A stretch of 64,000 nt of DNA. It comes from Dryocola sp. LX212. GTDB taxonomy: Bacteria; Pseudomonadota; Gammaproteobacteria; Enterobacterales; Enterobacteriaceae. The position numbers and the translations under genes were made by a program. The stretch lies in contig CP167917.1 of the NCBI GenBank assembly GCA_041504365.1, positions 3,472,001-3,536,000 on the forward strand, written 5' to 3'. This document shows, piece after piece, positions 33,601 through 41,887 of this stretch. How positions within the stretch are numbered: position 1 is the stretch's first letter; every line of letters starts with the position of its first letter. The notes beneath the pieces were generated by a model. The model was not told the DNA's origin, made no database searches, and worked only from the letters and a program-made list of their open reading frames with translations.

Positions 33601-36600
33601 CCGTCACCATCACCAGCGCAACCGGGACCGTTCTGGGTACGGCAACGGCGGACGGTACGGGTACGTTCACCATCGCCATTTCCCCAGCCCAGACCAGCGC
33701 CCAGCCGCTATTGGCCTTTGCAACGGATGCGGCCGGGAACCTTGGGGTCTCCGCAGGCTTTACCGCGCCGTTCACCGGCGTGCCGGGAGTGCCGCTTATC
33801 TCCAGCATTGTGGATGACACTAATCCACAGGTTGGCACCGTGGCGAACGGGCTGAGCACCAATGACACCACGCCGACCATCAACGGGACGGCCGAGGCCG
33901 GGGCAACCGTTAACGTCTACAACAACGGCGTGCTGATGGGCAACACTACCGCCAACAGCAGCGGCAGCTGGAGCTTCACGCCAACCGGTGCGCTCAGCGA
34001 AGGCTCCCACGCCTTTACCGCCACGGCGACCAACGCCAACGGCACGGGCAGCTTCTCTTCTGCCGCAACAGTCATAGTGGATATTACGCCTCCAGCGATT
34101 CCGACAGCGATAGTCAGTGCGGATGGCTCAACGGTCAGCGGTATCGCTGAAGCCAACAGCACGGTGACCATTACCCTGACCGGCGGCGGAAGCATCACCG
34201 CCACGGCCAACGCCAGCGGAAACTACAGCGCCACGCTGCCGGTGCGCCAGATTGAAGGCCAGGCGCTTTCGGTCAGCGCAACGGACGCGGCGGGCAACAC
34301 CGGCCCAGCGCTGAGCGTTAACGCGCCAACGTTGCCGCTGGCGGCGGACAGCAACGTAGTGGATTTGGCGTTAACCACCACCTCCACCGTCACCACCGAA
34401 CATTACAGCGATTACGGCGTGCTGCTGGTAGGCGCGCTGGGGGATACGGCTTCGGTACTGGGAAATGACACCGCGCAGGTCGGCTTCACCATCGCCGAGG
34501 GTGGCAGCGGCGCGGTCACCATTGACGCAGCCGCAACCGGCGTAGTGCTCTCATTGCTGAATACGCTGGAAATCGCGATTCAGAAGTATGATTCGACGAC
34601 CGGCACGTGGAGCACGATTATCGACTCCTCGGCGCCGCAGTTTGCCAACCTGCTGACCCTCGGGGCAAGCGGCGTCACCATGAACATCGCCGGGCTTAGC
34701 GGCGGCACCTACCGGGTGCTGAGCTACAACACCAGCCTGCTGGCAACAGGTTCGCTGACCAGCCTCGACGTCACCTTGCTTAACTCCAGCCCGGGCACGC
34801 TCGCGGGCACCACAACCGTACCGGGCAACGTGATCACCGATGTGGATCCGAACGGCGGGCAGGATAACGCGCCGGCCGGAACGGTCGTCACCTCGGTCGC
34901 CAACGCGATGGGCGTCAGTACGCCGGTCGGCGCTGGCGGGGTAGATATTCAGGGGCAGTACGGCGTTCTGCACATTAATCAGGACGGCAGCTACACCTAC
35001 ACGCTGACCAGTACATCGCCGTCGGTCATTGGCCGCACGGAGAACTTTACCTACACCATCACCCACAACGGCGTGAGCGATTCGGCTCAGCTGGTGGTCA
35101 CGCTGGGTAATCCGCTGCCTGCCAGCACCGTCACGCCTACGGATAACACGGCGGCGCTGACCTACAGTACCGATGTTGAAGCGGTCAACCACGGGCCTTC
35201 CTCCCAGAGCGGCTTCTCGGTGGTTGGCGTCGGGCTGGGCAACGTGCTGAGCCTGAACGTGCTGGCCAACATGGCCAACCCGATAATCTTCGACGTGGAT
35301 GAAGGCTCTACGCGCACCCTGACATTGCAGGCGAACGTGGGTGGGGTGGCGCTGCTGTCGACCTTCGACCTTTATATTTACAAATTCAACGATATAACCC
35401 AGCAGTTCGAGCAATATAAGGTGGAAAAAACCTGGCTGACCGCGCCGCTGCTTGGCGGGCAGTCCGCGCAGCTTACCCTCACGCTGCCGGGCGGGGAGTA
35501 CCTGTTCCTGCTCAACAACGCCAGCGGCGTCACCGTGCTGACGGGCTACACGCTTAACATTCTGCAGGATCACACCTACGCCGTCGAAAGCGTCAGCGCC
35601 ACCACGACGGGCAACGTGCTCAGCGACGATATTGCCCCAACTGACAGCCATGTAACCCAGGTCAATGGCGTCTCCGTTGCCAGCAGCGGCACCACAACCA
35701 TCAACGGGGAGTACGGTACGCTGACAATTGATGCTAACGGCAACTACACCTACAAGCTGAATGCGGACGTAGGGGCAGACAGCATCAAAACGCCGGACAG
35801 CTTCGTCTACACGGTCACCGCGCCGAACGGCGATACCGGCACGGCTTCGCTGAACGTGACGGCAACGCCACGCATCGTTGACGCCATTGATGACACCAGT
35901 GCGCTGATGGCGGTTAGCACCGCGCAGAACACGGCGGCCTACTCTGATACCACCGTTGGAACGGCATCATGGAATGCCGCTCTGCTGGCACCTACTTCCG
36001 GCAGCGGTAGCGGCACATTTGTCGTCGACAGCAACGCTGTACTTCTCAACCCGGTTCTGCATTTCAACGTGGCGTCCCTGCTGTCTCTGGGAGGGTTAAC
36101 GGTTAACTGGACGCTGACCGGCCCATCGGGCGCCGTGCAAACCGGTTCGTTTAACGGCGGCCTTTTATTGGGCGGCTCGTTGAATATCGCTCTGAATGAC
36201 ACGGATCTCCAGGCTGGCACCTACACCCTGAGCTATACCGGCAACATGGGGCCACTTGGCGTTGGGCGGATCACTGTCACGCCATCGGTGACCGGCACCA
36301 CGCTTGATCTCGATAGCTACTCAACCCTCGCGGGCCATACCGTGCACGGCAACTTATATGACGGAACGGACACCGCTGGTGCGGTAGACCAGCTTGGCAC
36401 CGTCCATACCCTGCTGACCATCACCGGCTATAACGGCAGCACCGCCACGCTGAACCCGGTCAACAGCGCCGACACCAGCGCCACCATTCAGGGACATTAC
36501 GGCACGCTGCAGATCGGCGTTGACGGTACCTATACCTACACGCTGAACAGCGGGGTGTCACCTGCGGCTATTACCACTAAGGAGACGTTCAACTACACCC

Positions 36601-37013
36601 TGAACGACCAGAACGGCCATTCGGACAGCGCCACGCTAACCATCAACATGAACCCGCAGTTCGTCAGCTCCAATCAGAACGACGTGATTATCGGTTCGGC
36701 ATATGGCGATACGCTGGTTTACGACCTGCTCAGCAACACCAGCGCAACGGGCGGCAACGGCGCGGACAGCTGGAAAAACTTCAGCCTGGCGCAGGGGGAT
36801 AAGATCGACATCCACGACCTGCTACAAGGCTGGAACGGCCAGCAATCCACGCTCGGTAACTACCTGAACGTCACCACCAGCGGCAATAACACGGTGATCT
36901 CCATCGACCGTGACGGCACGGGCACAAGCCACAATTTAACCACGCTCGTAACCCTGGAGAACGTCCACACCACGCTCGATGAGCTGGTGCAGCAGAACCA
37001 CATTGTGACCTGA
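24624..37013 (+). CDS. bapA: BapA-like giant biofilm adhesin with bacterial Ig-like repeats
   Basis: 4129 residues, exported by a type I system and expected at the cell surface. A BapA-type N-terminal prefix (about 1-115) is followed by a hydrophobic segment (WPWVLGGVAVAAGIGIAAG) and a Gly/Asp/Asn-rich linker to about 180. Then come 31 Ig-like repeats of two types, about 105 and about 85 residues, to about 3235. The C-terminal part has three modules, each a beta-rich domain plus a VCBS-like unit (YGTL-x-I-x2-DG-x-YTY). The end (from about 4016, NDVIIGSAYGDTLVYDLL) is a type I secretion target domain. Start chosen at ATG 8 bases after GGAG; a GTG three codons upstream is the alternative. In Salmonella BapA occupies the same smpB-ssrA interval and promotes biofilm. 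Confidence 0.93.
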   Translation: MRSISVISKLTGVTNNVEASEITLNAPSIVELKAERADIASIVRSNQDMIVTLRDGEVITVKNFYAYADQGGNQLVLEDSNGALWWVQDTSGGFHFESIANIDELMTATGAHSEGGAIWPWVLGGVAVAAGIGIAAGSGGGGGGGSDDSNNGGNGGNDGGGDGGGDGDNGSPGGSNGDTTPPTAPANLAVSGDGKTVTGTAEPGSTVTVKDGNGQIIGKGTAGSDGHFTIPVTNPQIGGEKLDVTATDKAGNTGPAATVTAPDVPAPATPEIASIIDDIAPNAGITAKNQATDDNTPTLQGYGTAGSIVHIYDNGKEIGTAAVNAQGNWNFTPGSALADGSHALTAIAVNVRGESGPSASYTIIVDTTAPDAPSIDPLLDKVGAVTGVIGTNSPTDESKPVISGKGEPGDTVTLSDNGKVIAQIKVDSSGNWTFTPKGPLAEGSHSITLQQTDPAGNVSVTKTLPTFTVDTTPPAAPTALTVSADGKTVTGTAEVGSTVTIKDGIGNVIGTGTAGSNGHFTIAVTTPQISGETLGVSATDKAGNTSPSATVSAPDIPLPATPEIANIIDDVAPIAGITPNNQQTDDSTPTLQGYGTAGSVVHIYDNGTEIGTADVNDQGNWSFTPGSALADGSHAFTAVAVNIKGESSPSASYTVVVDTIAPDAPTVTPLVDNAGTITGAIGTNAPTDESKPALNGKGEPGDTVTIYDNNVMIAQVTVNSEGNWTYTPTDPLADGTHTITLEQADPAGNVSSTTTLPTFTIDTTPPDAATELATSLDGTTVSGTAEAGASISVYDSNGTFLGSATVDTGGKFTADITPAQTQGGNLTVKIEDGAGNVGDNATVPASNSGFPTVPVLVSVTDDTGAIVGTISSGSATDDSTPTLVGTGEAGSTVTILNNGASIGTALVNGSGNWTFTPDPALADGTYNLTFNATNDKGTSGTSSSFTLSVDTAPPADPVVQAVSVDGLTVTGTAEAGSQIAIKNAGGDTIGTATADGSGNFSVTISPAQTNGEALTATATDKAGNASGATNFNALDNTAPTAPGDLVVSADGLHVTGTAEPGSTVIIKDADNKVLGTGQADPVTGAFDISPLDPAQTNGEVLTVNATDGAGNTSPDGNVVAQDSTLPQAPTGVAVSDDGTTVTGTAEAGSTVTVKDDTGTTIGEGKADDKGSFSVPITPPQTNGETLDVTATDKAGNTGPAAETTAPDLTAPDTPVISAVIDNVDTVTGNVISGQPTNDDRPQITGTADVGSTVNIYDNGTLLTSIVIDGTGTWSFTPAIALGQGLHNLTVTASDAAGNTSPAATFSFVVDTVRPLAATITQISDDVGTLTGTVANNGVSNDPTPTLSGTGEPNTFVSIYDGDTLLTTLTVGDSGTWTYTTANRADGVHSFTVTAADGAGNTTPRSDVYTVTIDTGIPATPAFTNAFDNAGSVTTPLLSGAVTDDTQPQFNGTGASGSTITLYEGTTAIGTATVDGSGNWTITPAQPLSEGAHSLTAIASDAAGNASPAAGFTLTVDTTPPGAPQILLAQGDVAGTPADITNGGSTQSGDPLLSGKGEAGAKIEIFENGVSLGTTTVLGDGTWSLTPAPALGQGTHTLTAVATDVAGNAGVPSAGFTLTVDNVVPDAPQAPVINDDQAPGLGTVAPDGETNDTTPIFTGTGTAGDTITIYNNGTTELGSATVRADGTWSVTPATPLPEGTYNITAVATDPAGNSSQPSNTVSFDVDTSAPDTPEITFANDNVGDLTGNQISGSTTDDNLPAFQGMGNEGDTITLYNGTNVIGTAVVTTGGVWTITPSTPLPDGAYSLTATATDPAGNISLVSNTFDLIVNTTPLNAPVLNAAVDDDVPATPIQLLDGSATNDSTPTLSGTGTVGSTITVYENDGTTALGSAVVGADGTWTITTSTLADGEHTLKLGATNAAGNVIAPAEAISITVDNTPPDAPVVTAPTDPTGTLISGTAEAGSTVIIKDAQGNILGSAVTDGTPGPGATGNWTVTVFPAQTRGGALTATAQDPAGNQSGETGFTAVTSGLPQPPVINTVADDAGTIVGNLTNGASTDDTLPTLTGSGAAVNAIVNIYVDGVLFTTVEADNLGNWNYQFTQALAQGTHTFAVSQTTTDFLTSGQSPQFTIVVDTAAPAIPAITSVTDDVTPGTGLLNSDDATNDPRPTITGTGEIGSTINVLSDGVSVGSVVVGPTGSWSLIPGADLPDGQHNLTVTSTDSAGNTTVSSAGFVVNVDTTLPSAPVITAVADDGPTPGPVISGQPTNDNTPTLTGTAEPNTTLTVRDNGVIIGTVNVDGTGNWNFTPTTPFTEGSHNLTLTATDAAGNAGPASAAFNVVVDTAAPVVPVITTVIDDQTVIGTDTTLTNGQLTKDTLPTLNGTSEANAIVTIREGANVIGTTTADGTGNWTFTPTAPLGQGSHSLTVTATDVAGNISNPSSAFAIVVDSTPPTPPAIVTVTDNTAPSIGPVTSGIATNETRPALTGTGEVGATITVYNDGAAIGTTTVGAGGTWSFTPATAIASGSHSLTVTATDSIGNISAPSAGFNLVVDIAAPVAPTITTVADDAGTAVGNITSGQTTDDATPKLTGTAEANATVNIYDNGTLIGTAPADGTGAWTFTPGNALGNGSHIFTATSTDVAGNVSPATGPFTIVVDTQAPTSPVVIQAFDDAAPGTGPLVSGQTTNDKQPLLSGTAEANSTVTLYDNGNLLGTTTTNGAGAWTFTPGTALGEGSHTFTATSTDAAGNVGPISGNFSLVIDSVAPTLPVLVTVVDDVAGGVFNGPLTNGQATNDTRPTLNGTGETGSTLSIYDGSTLLGTTTVVNGAWTFTPTTPLTAGSHTLTAIATDAAGNASAATAGFTLVVDATVPATPAITSIVDDVGPNVGAIGSLPTNDAQPTLNGTAEAGATVSIYDNGLLLTTVTANGSGSWTYTPTAALAQGNHTFTVTATDPAGNTSSTSLPAAIVVDTVAPGAPTGITVNATGTSVTGTAEAGSTVTITSATGTVLGTATADGTGTFTIAISPAQTSAQPLLAFATDAAGNLGVSAGFTAPFTGVPGVPLISSIVDDTNPQVGTVANGLSTNDTTPTINGTAEAGATVNVYNNGVLMGNTTANSSGSWSFTPTGALSEGSHAFTATATNANGTGSFSSAATVIVDITPPAIPTAIVSADGSTVSGIAEANSTVTITLTGGGSITATANASGNYSATLPVRQIEGQALSVSATDAAGNTGPALSVNAPTLPLAADSNVVDLALTTTSTVTTEHYSDYGVLLVGALGDTASVLGNDTAQVGFTIAEGGSGAVTIDAAATGVVLSLLNTLEIAIQKYDSTTGTWSTIIDSSAPQFANLLTLGASGVTMNIAGLSGGTYRVLSYNTSLLATGSLTSLDVTLLNSSPGTLAGTTTVPGNVITDVDPNGGQDNAPAGTVVTSVANAMGVSTPVGAGGVDIQGQYGVLHINQDGSYTYTLTSTSPSVIGRTENFTYTITHNGVSDSAQLVVTLGNPLPASTVTPTDNTAALTYSTDVEAVNHGPSSQSGFSVVGVGLGNVLSLNVLANMANPIIFDVDEGSTRTLTLQANVGGVALLSTFDLYIYKFNDITQQFEQYKVEKTWLTAPLLGGQSAQLTLTLPGGEYLFLLNNASGVTVLTGYTLNILQDHTYAVESVSATTTGNVLSDDIAPTDSHVTQVNGVSVASSGTTTINGEYGTLTIDANGNYTYKLNADVGADSIKTPDSFVYTVTAPNGDTGTASLNVTATPRIVDAIDDTSALMAVSTAQNTAAYSDTTVGTASWNAALLAPTSGSGSGTFVVDSNAVLLNPVLHFNVASLLSLGGLTVNWTLTGPSGAVQTGSFNGGLLLGGSLNIALNDTDLQAGTYTLSYTGNMGPLGVGRITVTPSVTGTTLDLDSYSTLAGHTVHGNLYDGTDTAGAVDQLGTVHTLLTITGYNGSTATLNPVNSADTSATIQGHYGTLQIGVDGTYTYTLNSGVSPAAITTKETFNYTLNDQNGHSDSATLTINMNPQFVSSNQNDVIIGSAYGDTLVYDLLSNTSATGGNGADSWKNFSLAQGDKIDIHDLLQGWNGQQSTLGNYLNVTTSGNNTVISIDRDGTGTSHNLTTLVTLENVHTTLDELVQQNHIVT
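25164..26915 (+). repeat. tandem duplication of a three-Ig block inside bapA
   Basis: Two adjacent segments, 25164-26039 and 26040-26915, each 876 bp (292 residues), encode the same order of one short and two long Ig repeats. The protein sequences are strongly alike through their whole length with no insertion or deletion (for example PATPEIASIIDDIAP and PATPEIANIIDDVAP; TPTLQGYGTAGS in both). Nucleotide differences are scattered, so the duplication is not recent. Confidence 0.85.
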
Positions 37014-37029
37014 GTTAAGCCAGTAAAAT

Positions 37030-37053
37030 CCCCGGGTGCAAAGACGCCCGGGG
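37030..37053 (+). other. hairpin between bapA and the secretion genes
   Basis: Stem CCCCGGG / CCCGGGG with a 10-base loop 16 bp after the bapA stop. No T run follows, so it may lower read-through or protect the bapA mRNA 3' end rather than stop transcription outright. Confidence 0.5.
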
Positions 37054-37090
37054 AAATAAGAAACGTAGTGACATTTATTAGGGACAAACT

Positions 37091-38497
37091 ATGGGAAAAT
37101 TTCAGCCTGTTGCTTTCTGGCTGGCGTGCGGCCTGTGTATAACCCAGGCGTATGCCGATGACACGCCACAATTTATTACCAGCCAGGGCCTTGCCGAACG
37201 GCAGGAACTCCCGGCGCTGGACGGTTCAACCACGCTGCCGCTGGACGCACCCGCGCCCGGCACGCTAACGCTTAACGATGCGGTAAACCGGGCGGTGACC
37301 TGGCACCCGGCCATTCGCGAGGCTATCGGCAAACTGTACGGCCAGTCCGAACAGGTCAACGTCGCAAAATCTAAATACTATCCGCAGATAAGCGCGGGGG
37401 TGAACAACGGCTACAGCAACACCTACACGGACAGCGGCTTCAGCCCGTCGCTGGTGCTTTCCCTTTCCCAGATGCTCTATGACTTCGGCAAGGTTTCGAG
37501 CCAGGTGCGCGCTGAAAATGCGGGCGTGGCGCAGGAGCAGGCCAACGTGCTGGTCAGCATTGATAACGTCGGGCACGATACCGCCATCGCCATGGTGCAG
37601 GTGCAGATGTACCAGCAGATGGTGGACATCGCCAAAGACCAGCTCGACGCGCTGAGCAAAATCGGCACCCTGACCCAGCAGCGTAACGACGAGGGCGCGA
37701 CGTCGATGTCGGACGTGGTGCAGACCAACGCCCGCATCGAATCCGCTCGCTCGCAGCTGATCCAGTACCAGTCCAGCCTGGAGAGCGCTCAGGCGACCTT
37801 AATGAGCTGGCTGGGCTGGAACAACCTCAACGGCATCAGCACCGAGTTCCCGAGCAAGCTGGGTAACAGCTGTGAAGTTGCCCAGCCGGACGATCGCCTG
37901 GTGCCTGCAGTTCTTGCCTCCTGGGCGCAGGCCAACGTGGCGCAGGCCAATCTGGACTATGCCAACGCGCAGATGACGCCGACGATATCCCTCGAACCGC
38001 AGGTTCAGCACTATCTGAACGACAAATACGCCAGCCACGAAGTGCTGGACCGCACCCAGTACTCGGCGTTTGTGAAAGTTGAAATGCCCATTTATCAGGG
38101 CGGCGGGCTGACCGCCCGGCGTAACGCAGCCTCTCACGCCGTCGAAGCCGCGCAGTCCGGGGTACAGCGCACCCGTCTTGATGTACGCCAGAAGCTGATG
38201 GAATCGCGCAGCCAGGCGCTCAGCCTCGCCGGAGCCATTCAGGTATTGGCCCGCCAGGAAGCGTTAAGCGCCCGCACCCGCGAACTCTATCAGCAGCAGT
38301 ATCTCGACCTGGGCTCCCGTCCACTTCTCGACGTGCTCAACGCCGAACAGGAAGTCTTTCAGGCGCGCTTCGCCCAGCAGCAGACCCTCAGCCAGCTCCA
38401 TCAGCTGCAGCTCAACTGCCTGTATAACACCGGCAAATTGCGCACCGCATTTGGTCTGGAACACCGCAACATCCAGTCACTGGAGATCCAGCCATGA
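37091..38497 (+). CDS. bapB: TolC-family outer membrane channel of the BapA type I secretion system
   Basis: 468 residues. A signal peptide (about 1-23, ending TQAYA) is followed by the duplicated outer-membrane-efflux helices typical of TolC/LapE proteins (LTLNDAVNRAVTWHPAIREA near the start, and the second half with TLSQLHQLQLNCLYNTG). It should form the trimeric outer membrane duct through which BapA leaves the cell. Its stop overlaps the next start by 4 bp. The symbol follows the Salmonella bapABCD naming by position. Confidence 0.9.
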   Translation: MGKFQPVAFWLACGLCITQAYADDTPQFITSQGLAERQELPALDGSTTLPLDAPAPGTLTLNDAVNRAVTWHPAIREAIGKLYGQSEQVNVAKSKYYPQISAGVNNGYSNTYTDSGFSPSLVLSLSQMLYDFGKVSSQVRAENAGVAQEQANVLVSIDNVGHDTAIAMVQVQMYQQMVDIAKDQLDALSKIGTLTQQRNDEGATSMSDVVQTNARIESARSQLIQYQSSLESAQATLMSWLGWNNLNGISTEFPSKLGNSCEVAQPDDRLVPAVLASWAQANVAQANLDYANAQMTPTISLEPQVQHYLNDKYASHEVLDRTQYSAFVKVEMPIYQGGGLTARRNAASHAVEAAQSGVQRTRLDVRQKLMESRSQALSLAGAIQVLARQEALSARTRELYQQQYLDLGSRPLLDVLNAEQEVFQARFAQQQTLSQLHQLQLNCLYNTGKLRTAFGLEHRNIQSLEIQP

Positions 38498-40683
38498 GCC
38501 CTATGCCTCCTCCCGCGCAGGAACATCTGTCTGAACAGGCGCTTGGCAACTGGGCGCACGCCATCAGCCACGTTGCCGCCCACTACCGCGTTGTCTGCTC
38601 ACCCGGCACCATTCAGGCCAATGCCCCCTGGTTTAAAGATAAAGCCATGCTTTCGGCGCTGACCCAGCTTTCCCGCCAGGCCGGCCTTTCATTTCATCTG
38701 CTCAGTACGCCGCAGCAGGCCATCGCCCAGTGGCGGCTGCCCGTGGTAGCGAATTTAACCAACGGGCATCTGGTGGTTATCGAACATTTCGACGGCGATG
38801 ACACCGTTGAAATCTGCCTGATCGACGGCGGCGAACGTCAGCTTAACCGGGTTGCGCTTAGTAAGCTCCTGCCCGAGATCGGCTTCGTGGCGGCGCTGCG
38901 CCCCCTTTCGGCGCTGAAAGACAGCCGCGTGGATGCCTACATTTCCCGCTTCAGCCCGGACTGGCTGAAGGAGCTGGTAATGCAGGATCTTGGGCCGTAT
39001 GGCCCGGTGATGCTCGCCGCATTTCTGGTCAACGTGCTGTCGCTGGCGGGCATTCTGTTTTCAATGCAGGTTTATGACCGGGTGATCCCCGCGCAGTCCT
39101 ACCCGACGCTCTACGTGCTGGCGTCCGGCGTGCTGCTGGCCGTGGCATTTGGCTTTCTGCTGCGCGTGACCCGCAGCCATATCATGGACGTGCTCGGCAA
39201 GCGGGCCGATATGCGCGTCTCCGACCGGGTGTTCAGCCACGCCCTGCGGCTGCGCAACAGCGCCGTGCCCCGCTCCACCGGCAGCTTTATCTCCCAGCTG
39301 CGCGAGCTGGAGCAGATCCGCGAGATGATCACCTCGTCGACGATCTCGACGATCGTCGATCTCCCTTTCTTCTTTCTGTTTATCATCGTGCTGGCTATGA
39401 TCGCCCCGCAGCTGGCGTGGATCGCCCCGGTCGCCGCCGTGCTGATGGTGCTGCCCGGCCTGCTGCTGCAAAAGAAACTGGCGATGCTCGCCAACCAGTC
39501 CGCCCATGAAGCCACCCTGCGCAACGCCGTGCTGGTGGAGAGCGTGCAGGGGCTGGAGGACATCAAATTAATGCAGGCGGAGAACCGCTTCCTGCAGCAG
39601 TGGAACAGCTACATCCGCATTACCGCCGAGTCCGGTCTGCGCACCCGGCAGCTGACCCAGGGGCTGATCAGCTGGGGAATGACGATCCAGAGCCTGGTCT
39701 ACGCCGCCGTGATCCTCTTCGGTGCGCCGCTGGTGATTGAAGGTGATATGACGACGGGTGCGATGGTCGCCGCCTCCATGCTCGCCTCCCGCATGATTGC
39801 CCCGATGGCAAACCTGTGCGGCGTGCTGGCCCGCTGGCAGCAGGTGAAGGCCGCTAAACAGGGTCTGGACAGCATCATGCAGCTGCCCGTGGAAACCCAG
39901 CGCGACGAAAGCCTGGTGCATCAGGACATCTTCCACGGCCACTATCTCTTTGAGAATGCGCAGTTCCGCTACCACAGCGACGACCAGCGCATTCCGCTGC
40001 GCATCACCCGCCTGGAGATTCAGCAGGGCGAACGGGTAGCGGTGCTGGGCCGCAATGGCGCGGGGAAATCTACCCTGCTGCAGGCGCTGGCGGGCGGCGT
40101 CGACCTGGTGAGCGGCGACGTGCGCCTCGACAACCTGAGCATGACGCAGATCGACATGGCGGATTTGCGGCGCAACATCGGCTTCCTGAGCCAGAACGCC
40201 CGGCTGTTTTACGGCACGCTGCGCGAAAACCTGACGCTTGGCGCGCCCCACGCCAGCGACGAATCCATCTTTGAAGTGCTGGACATCAGCGGCGCGGGCG
40301 GCTTCGTGAAGCAGCTGCCAAAAGGCCTCGACCATCCGATTATGGAGGGCGGCGCGGGGCTGTCCGGCGGGCAGCGTCAGTCAATTTTGCTGGCCCGCAT
40401 GCTGCTGCGCTCGCCCAACATCGTACTGCTGGACGAGCCGACCGCATCGCTGGACGACCACACCGAGCGGGAGTTTATCCAGCGGCTCGGGCAGTGGCTC
40501 GGCAACCGCACGCTGATTGTCGCCACCCACCGCGTGCCGATGCTCGAACTGGTGGAACGTGTACTGGTGATTAAGGACGGACAGCTGGTGATGGACGCAC
40601 CGAAAGCACAGGCGTTGAGCAACAGCCGCGCCGCGGCACAGGCAACCGGACGGGAGTGGAAAAATGAAAACCAGTCAGCGTGA
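38494..40683 (+). CDS. bapC: type I secretion ABC transporter (permease/ATPase) for BapA
   Basis: 729 residues, LapB/HlyB class. An N-terminal C39-like domain (about 1-130) lacks the catalytic cysteine and so is a docking (CLD) rather than a cleaving domain; six transmembrane helices (about 150-440) follow, then the nucleotide-binding domain with Walker A GRNGAGKST, signature LSGGQRQ and Walker B IVLLDEPTASLD. It overlaps bapB by 4 bp (ATGA) and bapD by 20 bp, so the three secretion genes are tightly coupled. Confidence 0.94.
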   Translation: MSPMPPPAQEHLSEQALGNWAHAISHVAAHYRVVCSPGTIQANAPWFKDKAMLSALTQLSRQAGLSFHLLSTPQQAIAQWRLPVVANLTNGHLVVIEHFDGDDTVEICLIDGGERQLNRVALSKLLPEIGFVAALRPLSALKDSRVDAYISRFSPDWLKELVMQDLGPYGPVMLAAFLVNVLSLAGILFSMQVYDRVIPAQSYPTLYVLASGVLLAVAFGFLLRVTRSHIMDVLGKRADMRVSDRVFSHALRLRNSAVPRSTGSFISQLRELEQIREMITSSTISTIVDLPFFFLFIIVLAMIAPQLAWIAPVAAVLMVLPGLLLQKKLAMLANQSAHEATLRNAVLVESVQGLEDIKLMQAENRFLQQWNSYIRITAESGLRTRQLTQGLISWGMTIQSLVYAAVILFGAPLVIEGDMTTGAMVAASMLASRMIAPMANLCGVLARWQQVKAAKQGLDSIMQLPVETQRDESLVHQDIFHGHYLFENAQFRYHSDDQRIPLRITRLEIQQGERVAVLGRNGAGKSTLLQALAGGVDLVSGDVRLDNLSMTQIDMADLRRNIGFLSQNARLFYGTLRENLTLGAPHASDESIFEVLDISGAGGFVKQLPKGLDHPIMEGGAGLSGGQRQSILLARMLLRSPNIVLLDEPTASLDDHTEREFIQRLGQWLGNRTLIVATHRVPMLELVERVLVIKDGQLVMDAPKAQALSNSRAAAQATGREWKNENQSA

Positions 40684-41854
40684 TGCCGCCATGGACGATC
40701 CGGACATCCAGCGCGAAAGCGAATACTCCGGCGCAAGCCGCATAATCTTGCTCAGCACGCTGCTGTTTGTCCTTTTTGGCGTCTGGGCGTGGTTCGGCAA
40801 GCTCGATGAAGTCTCTACCGGCACAGGGAAAGTCGTCCCCAGCGCCCGCGAACAGGTGCTCCAGTCGCTGGACGGCGGCATCGTGACCGAGCTGCTGGTC
40901 CACGAAGGCGACAAAGTGGAGGCCGGGCAAGTCGTCGCCCGCCTCGACCCTACCCGCTCGGAGTCCAACGTCGGCGAAAGCGCAGCCCGCTACCGCGCGT
41001 CGCTGGCCTCCAGCGCCAGGCTTTACGCGGAGGTTAACGACCTGCCGCTGAAGTTCCCGGACTCGCTGAAGGCCTGGCCGGATCTCCTCTCCTCCGAGAC
41101 ACGGCTCTACAAAACGCGCCGCGCCCAGCTGACCGACTCCGAGTCTGAGCTTCAGGATGCGCTGGTATCGGTGAACAAAGAGCTGGCGATCACCCAGCGG
41201 CTGGTAAAAAGCGGCGCGGCAAGCCACGTGGAAGTGCTGCGCCTGCAGCGGCAAAAAAGCGATCTGGGCCTGAAAATCACCGACCTGCGCTCGCAGTATT
41301 ACGTGCAGGCTCGCGAAGCGCTGTCAAAAGCCAACGCGGAAGTAGACATGCTTGCGGCCATTATTAAGGGCCGCGAGGACTCCGTATCCCGCATGACCGT
41401 CCGCTCGCCGATGCGCGGCATTGTGAAGAATATCCAGGTGACCACCATCGGCGGCGTCATCCCGCCTAACGGCGAAATGATGGAGATCGTGCCCGTCGAC
41501 GACCATCTGCTGATTGAAGCGCGACTTTCACCGCGCGACATCGCCTTTATTCACCCGGGCCAGCGGGCGCTGGTGAAGGTTACCGCCTACGATTACGCCA
41601 TCTACGGCGGGCTTGAGGGCATCGTTGAAACCATCTCGCCGGACACCATTCAGGACAAAATTAAGCCGGAAATCGTCTACTACCGGGTGTTTATCCGCAC
41701 CCATCAGGATTATCTGGTCAACAAAGTGGGCCACAAGTTCTCCATCACGCCGGGGATGGTCGCCACCGTGGACATTAAAACGGGGCAAAAAACCGTCATC
41801 GATTACCTGATTAAACCGTTCAACCGCGCCAAAGAAGCGCTGCGTGAGCGTTAA
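40664..41854 (+). CDS. bapD: HlyD-family membrane fusion protein for BapA secretion
   Basis: 396 residues. A short cytoplasmic N-terminus, one transmembrane helix (about 26-45), a lipoyl/biotinyl-like hairpin (VVPSAREQVLQSLDGGIVTELLV region split around residue 60-75), a long periplasmic coiled coil (about 85-240) and a beta-barrel C-terminal part with the HlyD signature MTVRSPMRGIV and PGMVATVDIKTGQKTVIDYL. It should bridge the ABC transporter to the TolC-like duct. It overlaps bapC by 20 bp; an internal start at residue 10 is possible. Confidence 0.94.
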   Translation: MKTSQRDAAMDDPDIQRESEYSGASRIILLSTLLFVLFGVWAWFGKLDEVSTGTGKVVPSAREQVLQSLDGGIVTELLVHEGDKVEAGQVVARLDPTRSESNVGESAARYRASLASSARLYAEVNDLPLKFPDSLKAWPDLLSSETRLYKTRRAQLTDSESELQDALVSVNKELAITQRLVKSGAASHVEVLRLQRQKSDLGLKITDLRSQYYVQAREALSKANAEVDMLAAIIKGREDSVSRMTVRSPMRGIVKNIQVTTIGGVIPPNGEMMEIVPVDDHLLIEARLSPRDIAFIHPGQRALVKVTAYDYAIYGGLEGIVETISPDTIQDKIKPEIVYYRVFIRTHQDYLVNKVGHKFSITPGMVATVDIKTGQKTVIDYLIKPFNRAKEALRER

Positions 41855-41887
41855 GTGGGTTGGGGGTGGTAACAAGCGCTACATCTC

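Noticed and set aside
24830-36220. Many long minus-strand frames across bapA, up to 503 codons
   Set aside because: They repeat with the period of the Ig repeats, lack ribosome sites and overlap a clear gene. They come from the GC-rich repetitive codon use of bapA.
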